From contig OZ176051.1 of the NCBI GenBank assembly GCA_964247055.1, positions 11,160,001 to 11,224,000 of the forward strand: a DNA stretch of 64,000 bases, written 5' to 3'. This document shows, piece by piece, positions 58,201-64,000 of this stretch. Origin of the DNA: Paragordius varius (Eukaryota > Nematomorpha). Position 1 is the first letter of the stretch, and the number at the start of each line of letters is the position of its first letter. The notes beneath the pieces were generated by a model. That model saw nothing but the letters and a program-made list of their open reading frames with translations, was not told where the DNA came from and ran no database searches. Position numbers and translations under genes: made by a program.

Positions 58201-60615
58201 TGTTTTTAAGTATTTTTTAATAATATATCTGGGCATCGAGTCAAGACTAACAGTAATTCCAACCTGGTTTTAAAATAAGCCGAAACCGGGTTACCATTTT
58301 TAAATTTTTATAACAAATCCAGTTATATTTTAAAGCTAACTCTAGTTTTATGTTTAAAAACAGCTAATTTAACATATTCGGCCAAGTCTTCATAATATAT
58401 TTGTCATCAAAAGTAGAAAACAAGCTATGTTCAATCATATATAAAAACATAACGTAATGTAAATATTAACTTTGAAACATTAATGGCAAAATTAGGGTCA
58501 AATCTGACAAGTTAATGCATTCACGTCCGGTCTGTACCCGTTTTTACAAATTAATTGAAAACTTTCATATATTATCACATAATATGAATGGTCTCCTCAA
58601 ATTGATAAAGGCATTTGAATTGTTATTTCGAAACTGCCATAAAAATAATATTAAAAAAAGCATTGGTTATAATTAAGTTTAAAATTTGGCATTTTTGCTG
58701 CCAATTGATTGGCCGTTATGATTGCATTCAAAAGTCAGATTAACTGTTTCTATTTTAACCCTTGAAAATCAAACCTAATAACATCCCATAATTTTAATGT
58801 TGCTAAGATGCATTTATCAAAATACACCTATAAACAAATTGAACATAATCCAATTTACCATTAATTTAAATACCTTTAAACAAACTATTTTAATAGGTTA
58901 TATAACCGTAAATACGTATGCCATAAATGATAAATGAAATGAAATTTAAATTTGAAAATAATCCATATAGTATAAAATCATTATGAATAAGTGTACAATT
59001 TTTTGAGTATTGACGTCTAATATACAACTATATAATAATATGAATTAATTAATACTAAATATCTAAAATTATGCGGTCATGGTCAACGCTAATTACACAT
59101 TTGAAAACTTTGTTTGTTGTTTGTTGATATGTACAAAATTAAAACAGATATTATGCAAAAGGGACGGAAAGCGTTATAAATAACATATGTTTCTATATTT
59201 GGATATAAAAAATATATTAATATTTAGATCCTGTTAGACCCAAAAAATTTTATTAATATATATAAATAAAGATAAATTTTATTTATGAAAAATCAAGATA
59301 AAATGCTTTAAGATGGAAATTTTTATTTCGAATAATAAATTTGATGGTTGTTTAATCATTTCTATTATGAATAGATTTGCTCAACAAATATGTGCACACA
59401 TCAGACCATCGAACCTTAGGTATAAACACGCAACAATTAACATCTTTGGTAACCTATGATACAACAGAGACGGCTATAAACTACACAGCATTTATAAATT
59501 CCATGAATGATATGACGAGTATGGATGAAAGATCATGGCGAAATTTTGTATGCAATAATATTGACCGGCTTTCAAAAAATCGTAATGATTATTCTGATTC
59601 CATGCATTTAATCGGTAACTTTGGTCCATGGTCTCGAAACATCCTATTTAGCTCTTTATACTCGATTATAATGTCGTTCAAAAAAAACCACTTTGCAACT
59701 GAAGATGATATGGTGAAATACAATAAAAAAGTGTTGTATTGTTATGTGGCAAAAGCTTCATCCACCGCTTGGAAAAGTTTAATAGCTTTATCTCAAAATC
59801 CCACCTTAGAAACATCACTACAACACTTGAAAGCTAATAAGAGTCTGGGGCTTATTACTCAAAACTATCCGTATATTAGATTAAATAACAATGTAAATAG
59901 TAAAGGTTATTCTTCCAACACGACTGATTTAAAGGAGGAAGATGTAGGTTTTAGTTTTGCTTTTGTTCGACATCCGCTTCACCGTATACTTTCGGCTTAT
60001 CGAAGTAAATTTTGTTGGAAAAACCGCTATTTCCAACAACGATATGGGGATTACATTAAAACGACTGTTAACATGGGGAATTTCATAAATTTTTCATCAC
60101 CACTAACTTATGTTAAATCAACATCCAATATTAGTTTAGCAGAATTTATTCATTTTGTAGTGAATATTGAGACGGCGTATCCCAAAAGTAAATACTCATT
60201 TTTAATGAATGAACACTGGGCACCTATAGTCGATACATGTAATCCTTGTGCTTACAATTACGATTTCATCGGTAAACATGAAAATCGTCTACAAGATATA
60301 TCCTACATCCTTAAACGTACGAAATGGAATAATTTACCATTTAATCCTTTTTATTTGGTTAGCCATGAGGCGCCAAAATATGCGACAACATTGTCTCCTA
60401 ATTATAATGATGTGATTGATGATCTAAAATCATCAACAAACACCCAAAGTTTTCGAGATTACGATGCGAAAGATCAGGAAATTATTGATCAAATTCCTAA
60501 CGAATTGTTGAAAAAGTTGGTTTATCTATTTAGATATGATTACGCTTTGTTTTACCCGAAAGATCCATTATTCCTTCAACAATTAAACAGTAATCCGGAT
60601 TTATTAACAAATTAA
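55253..60615 (+). CDS. Carbohydrate sulfotransferase (HNK-1/CHST8-14-like), copy B, two exons
   Basis: Exons are 55253-55334 and 59375-60615, 440 residues. Exon 1 encodes the same signal anchor as copy A. The donor is GTATAT where copy A has GTATGT. The phase-1 join again gives an Asp codon. The PAPS-binding motifs YCYVAKASSTAWKSL and FAFVRHPLHRILSAYRSKF and the HWAPIVDTCNPCAYNYDFIG block are unchanged from copy A. About two dozen of the 412 exon-2 residues differ, most of them conservative. Both copies are fully open, which suggests both are still under selection or the duplication is recent. The intron is 4040 bases against 1608 in copy A; a hAT element accounts for the difference. A short upstream ORF lies at 55175-55204. 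Confidence 0.9.
55488..57898 (-). mobile_element. hAT (Charlie/GTF2IRD2-like) transposon in the sulfotransferase B intron
   Basis: Ends CAGTGGTACTCACC and GTATCACTG, flanked by an exact 8-base target duplication CTATAAAA (55480-55487 and 57899-57906). The - strand transposase starts at 57422 (MTTNEKKRKLSDENR), and traces of the KEWEEI and CLICKDN-like zinc-finger region follow. Then comes FNRRKFKNLLKDIHSQFDYI with LRWLSLSRVLNRFF, and finally the hAT dimerisation end KKCAQVILTLFPSTYTCETS near 55800. Several stops and frameshifts; dead. The family is distinct from the hAT copies at 43116 and 47951. Absent from unit A. Confidence 0.9.
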
Positions 60616-61655
60616 ACTAAAAAACATGGAGATTGATAATTTATGTAAAATTTCAAGCATTTGATTAATTTATTGTAACATATTTGCCTTTATATATTTA
60701 GCCAATCTACAAAACACTTATGTGTTTAATAAATTTAATTTAATATATGACATGGTATTTATTGAGGATTTTCCTACAGACTGGTTCATGTTACAAACCG
60801 AATATTTTAAATTTAAAGAGCTAAGTTTAGTTTAAAACATTATATATATAGTTAGTCGCAGTAGCTTTATCAATCTTAATCATGGGTCCATAATAAATTT
60901 TATTATTGTATAACTATGATTCACAAAACTTTCCTATGGGCAAAAATAAATTATGTTAGGAACCATTAGCGTATGTCGTATTGACTTATTTTAAATTCGA
61001 CCGCATGATTAAAAATTGTTGGCCTTTGCAATTTTACCTAAACATTCCTTCTCTAGTTGACAGATTAAGTATAAGGGTGGAATGGTGGTATATTAATAGT
61101 ATCATATTTTATAGTATTAACACTGATAGCATTAGGTTTTACAAAATTTAACTTTTAATCCAAATACCATAATTACACTATATATCTATTATTTCTCATT
61201 TATTAGATGATATTCGCATATATAAAATTCCACGGAATTTTGGCAAAAGATTTTAGAAACGGAGGTAAATTGATATAAAGAAATTTTAAAAAGCAAATAC
61301 TGAGCAAGGAATTTGTTTGTTTGGAGATGTAAAATTTGGCCTAATTTTCATTCCATGAACAATAACATTTATAAGATATTGGTAAACTACAATTTTGAAG
61401 TCTAAACGGGTAATTAAAAGATCTTTATATAGGGTTAATACGGCTAGCTGAGAATTTTTAAGCGCCCCAAAAATTTTTGTATAACTTATCCATTCAAAAA
61501 TGTTTAGATCTTATATACCATAAGAAATAAATTATCAGGGTTGTCAGAAATCATTACCGGTTTTTTGATAACAAATCAGGTAATTTTGAAGGAAAATCAA
61601 TCATTTAATTAATTAAGAATACTGTCCATCTTTAAACATTGCGCCAATTTCTCAG
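60616..61655. other. 3' flank of sulfotransferase B
   Basis: AT-rich and colinear with 40409-41430 of unit A apart from small indels. No gene seen. Confidence 0.5.
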
Positions 61656-62129
61656 ACCATTTGCACAAGAGTGTCCTTGAACATTTCAGGTTGGTACTTG
61701 AACACTTCAAGTTGGTCCTAAAATTTTTAAGTTTGGATTTTAACCTAATTTTATATATTTGCTCACTTTAAAATAAAAATTTATATTCAAACCTTTTTTT
61801 GTTGATTTTTTTCCAATTTAACCAAATTATTAATTCATTAACGTTTTTAATGAAAAATTATAATTAATAATCCAGAAAACTTTTATTTTTTTAATTACCT
61901 GTTAAAATCTATATTTTTTAAGATCTCAATAAAGATATACGGTTTCTGAATGATTAGAAATTGATATCGATTTAAAATTTATGTCAAATAAAAAATAGAT
62001 TAAAAATGATAAAATGGGTGAATAATACACTATTTGATTGATAAAAGTTAAAGACAATATAAAGACAAAGGTCCAATCAAGTGTTCATGGACCAACTCGA
62101 AGTGTTCTCTTAAGGTGCAAATAATATAT
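61656..62129. repeat. Fold-back element, copy 5 (unit B)
   Basis: Duplicated partner of 41431-42043. It starts CCATTTGCACAAGAGTG and ends GTGCAAATAATATAT. It has fewer 21-bp units per arm than its partner (about two on the left). Confidence 0.6.
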
Positions 62130-62164
62130 GAAAGGCATGAAATAATAGCCGATTGAACTTTGCA

Positions 62165-62945
62165 GCATTCGTCAGGCCATTTTCCAACGTCTTCCAGATT
62201 ATTGAATTGCTGTCTGAGGGCGTGTGCCTGATAGACAGAGGTAATAATGGCCTTAAATAAATACGGTGGATGTGGAAGAATTCCCCATCGAAGCTATTTT
62301 AAGGTATCTTTCTGGTTTTGCTGTGGAATTGCCAAGTAACAAAATTACTTTGTAGTGTTTTCTGGCTCATTTCCGTTTTTAAATAAGGCATAATTTCATT
62401 TGATGCCGATAGCGTTGTGTATAAACGGTTTCACTGATGAGCTTTAAATACAAAACAGCATAATCTTCTTCTTAAGCGTGTCCTTGATATTGATAACCAT
62501 CTTGGGAAGCCAGAATTTATTCCCCTTTGGATCGACAGGGCCACTCTTCCCTCGTCACAATGCGATCAAAAAATGATTTGCTTTCACGAACAGGATTTTA
62601 CAATCCTCTTGGTGATTTTTAATTTGACGTTCATTCGAATGGTGTTATAACCATTATCAAGTTTATTGGTCGTTACCAATGCTCGAAATATGCACTGATT
62701 GTATTTTGTGGCCATCTAATACTTCTGCCAATTACCGTTGAATCCGAGTTGAATCATAATCCAATAATTCTGCCTTTTATTGTATTCTAAATTATGTGGC
62801 TCTTTCGAATTGAGATAACTTTCATCGAAACCAGGTTTACATGTGTTTATTGATGAGGCATGTTTACCGTGTTGACAGCAAACAATGACCTTCAACAGCC
62901 TGTTTCTTGTAAGAGAGAAATGCATCTGCAGTTAATCTTTTTCAG
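62165..62945 (-). mobile_element. Mariner transposase relic (unit B copy)
   Basis: Duplicated partner of 42060-42950, nearly identical from about 62560 onward. It carries the same FFDRIVT-like block region and is equally dead. Confidence 0.55.
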
Positions 62946-63189
62946 CCAAAAAATTTGACATGATTATTGAATGATATAAATAAGACTCTAATTTTTTCCA
63001 GCTCAATCTGTTTTTTTTGTCGTATATCAGATGAATAAAATGGCGTCTAGTCTAATTAATCTGCTTCGTATTTTTCGGTGAAGTCGTCTCTTAACTGAAG
63101 ACTTTTACAAATTAAATTTAATTATCAAGTATAATCATGCTATAGAATATAATCATTTATTTTTTGCAATTATTATAGTTATCTATATC

Positions 63190-64000
63190 TAAAGTGACCA
63201 GACGTCCCGTTTTTTTACACTTTGTCCCGCGTCCCGCTACGTTTTTTAAATGTCCCGCTTTTTCACGATTATATAAAAAAATAATTTTTTAAATACAAAT
63301 AAGTTTTTTTTATCCGTTTAAATTTTTTATCATTAAATATCTTTAAAATCTATATAATTATTAAATTAAAATTTTTTATTTTTAAATTAAAGATATTTAT
63401 TTTTTTCGAATTTATATCATATGATTATACACTTTCCTTCCTACTACTACTGTCATTATTATCAAAAAGCCAAGTTAATACCACAAATCTCTAGATTAAA
63501 AGACAAATTAATACCACAAATCGGTAGCTACGTTTATTTCAGATTAAGGTAATATAATATTACTATGCTAATATTTTAGTTTTATTACTTGCTAACATAT
63601 CAAAAAGCCAAATTAATACCATAAATCGGTAGCTTAAAAGACAAATTGATACCACAATTCGGTACCTTACACGTTTATTCCAGAAAATTAAGGTAATATA
63701 ATATTTATTATACTAATATTTTGGTTTTATTACTTCCCAAAGGCCAAATTAATACCACAAATCGGTAGCTTAAAAGACAAATTGATACCACAAATCGGTA
63801 CCTTACACGTTTATTCCAGAAAATTAAAGTATATAATATTATTATACTAATAGTAGTTTATAAATATGAACACAAAAAGAGGTTGTAAATTCAACGATGA
63901 ATTAATGAAAGATTTTCCTTTTATTAAAAAAAACGAAGAATGAATCATCTGTTAAATGTCTTGTATTCGAGGGGGAATGCACCCTAGCAAATGACGCATG
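63190..64000 (+). mobile_element. hAT transposon, 5' part (unit B copy, cut by window end)
   Basis: It starts TAAAGTGACCAGACGTCCCG like 43116, though without the short GC-rich inverted stretch that follows in copy 1. The ~110-bp ACCACAAATCGGTA repeats are present, and the transposase ATG (near 63867) opens MNTKRGCKFNDELMKDF. The left flank is the same as in unit A, so this insertion predates the duplication. Confidence 0.8.

Larger units (their letters stand above)
54623..64000 (+). repeat. Segmental duplication, unit B (runs off the window)
   Basis: Colinear with unit A from its start at about 36846 and reaching the equivalent of 43955 at the window end. It differs from unit A mainly by a 2411-bp hAT element inserted at 55488. 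Confidence 0.9.

Noticed and set aside
1-64000. CRISPR arrays, bacterial operons, riboswitches or an organelle origin
   Set aside because: The window is spliced nuclear DNA; the tandem repeats seen lack unique spacers, and no bacterial gene is present.

Overview
The window looks like nuclear DNA of an AT-rich invertebrate animal. Spliced genes with GT-AG introns, animal gene families (ORMDL, Josephin-1/2, HNK-1-type carbohydrate sulfotransferase) and an animal repeat set (RTE-like LINEs, Penelope, mariner, hAT, a Ty3/gypsy LTR element, fold-back elements) all point this way. An arthropod is plausible, but the sequence alone does not settle it. No bacterial or organelle signals were seen.

Layout. 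1-7.3 kb: mostly repeats, including two fold-back elements and a 1.2 kb palindrome. The palindrome lies between two coding-like exons (4386-4514 and 7000-7251) of a gene I cannot name. 8.4-12.4 kb: fold-back repeats, then a tandem array of ~165-bp monomers of two alternating types, broken by a hAT-type MITE. 12.7-16 kb: several long inverted repeats. 16.4-20.7 kb: a complete three-exon ORMDL gene on the + strand; its first intron holds a scrambled LINE nest. 21.2-27.0 kb: a complete four-exon Josephin (JOSD1/2-like) deubiquitinase gene on the - strand, convergent with ORMDL; its first intron holds a tRNA-Glu(CTC) gene and a near full-length RTE-like LINE. 27.2-36.8 kb: a MITE relic, a LINE fragment, and a long inverted-repeat element with a young, whole-looking Ty3/gypsy element (30241-34826) inside it, followed by debris of the same LTR family.

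36.8-64 kb: a segmental duplication. Unit A (from ~36846) and unit B (from ~54623, running off the window) each carry a Penelope 3' end, a two-exon sulfotransferase gene, a fold-back element, a mariner relic and the start of a hAT element. The two proteins are about 94% identical. Unit B alone has a 2.4 kb hAT in the sulfotransferase intron. Between the units lie a second hAT copy with a perfect 8-bp target duplication, an orphan third sulfotransferase first exon, a LINE relic and the body of the Penelope element.

The host genes are those expected in an animal: ORMDL restrains sphingolipid synthesis in the ER, Josephin proteins cleave ubiquitin, and the sulfotransferases modify glycans in the Golgi. 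They do not form a pathway together. The two best-supported genes (ORMDL, JOSD) were assembled here from splice sites, reading phase and protein motifs, because no single open frame shows them.
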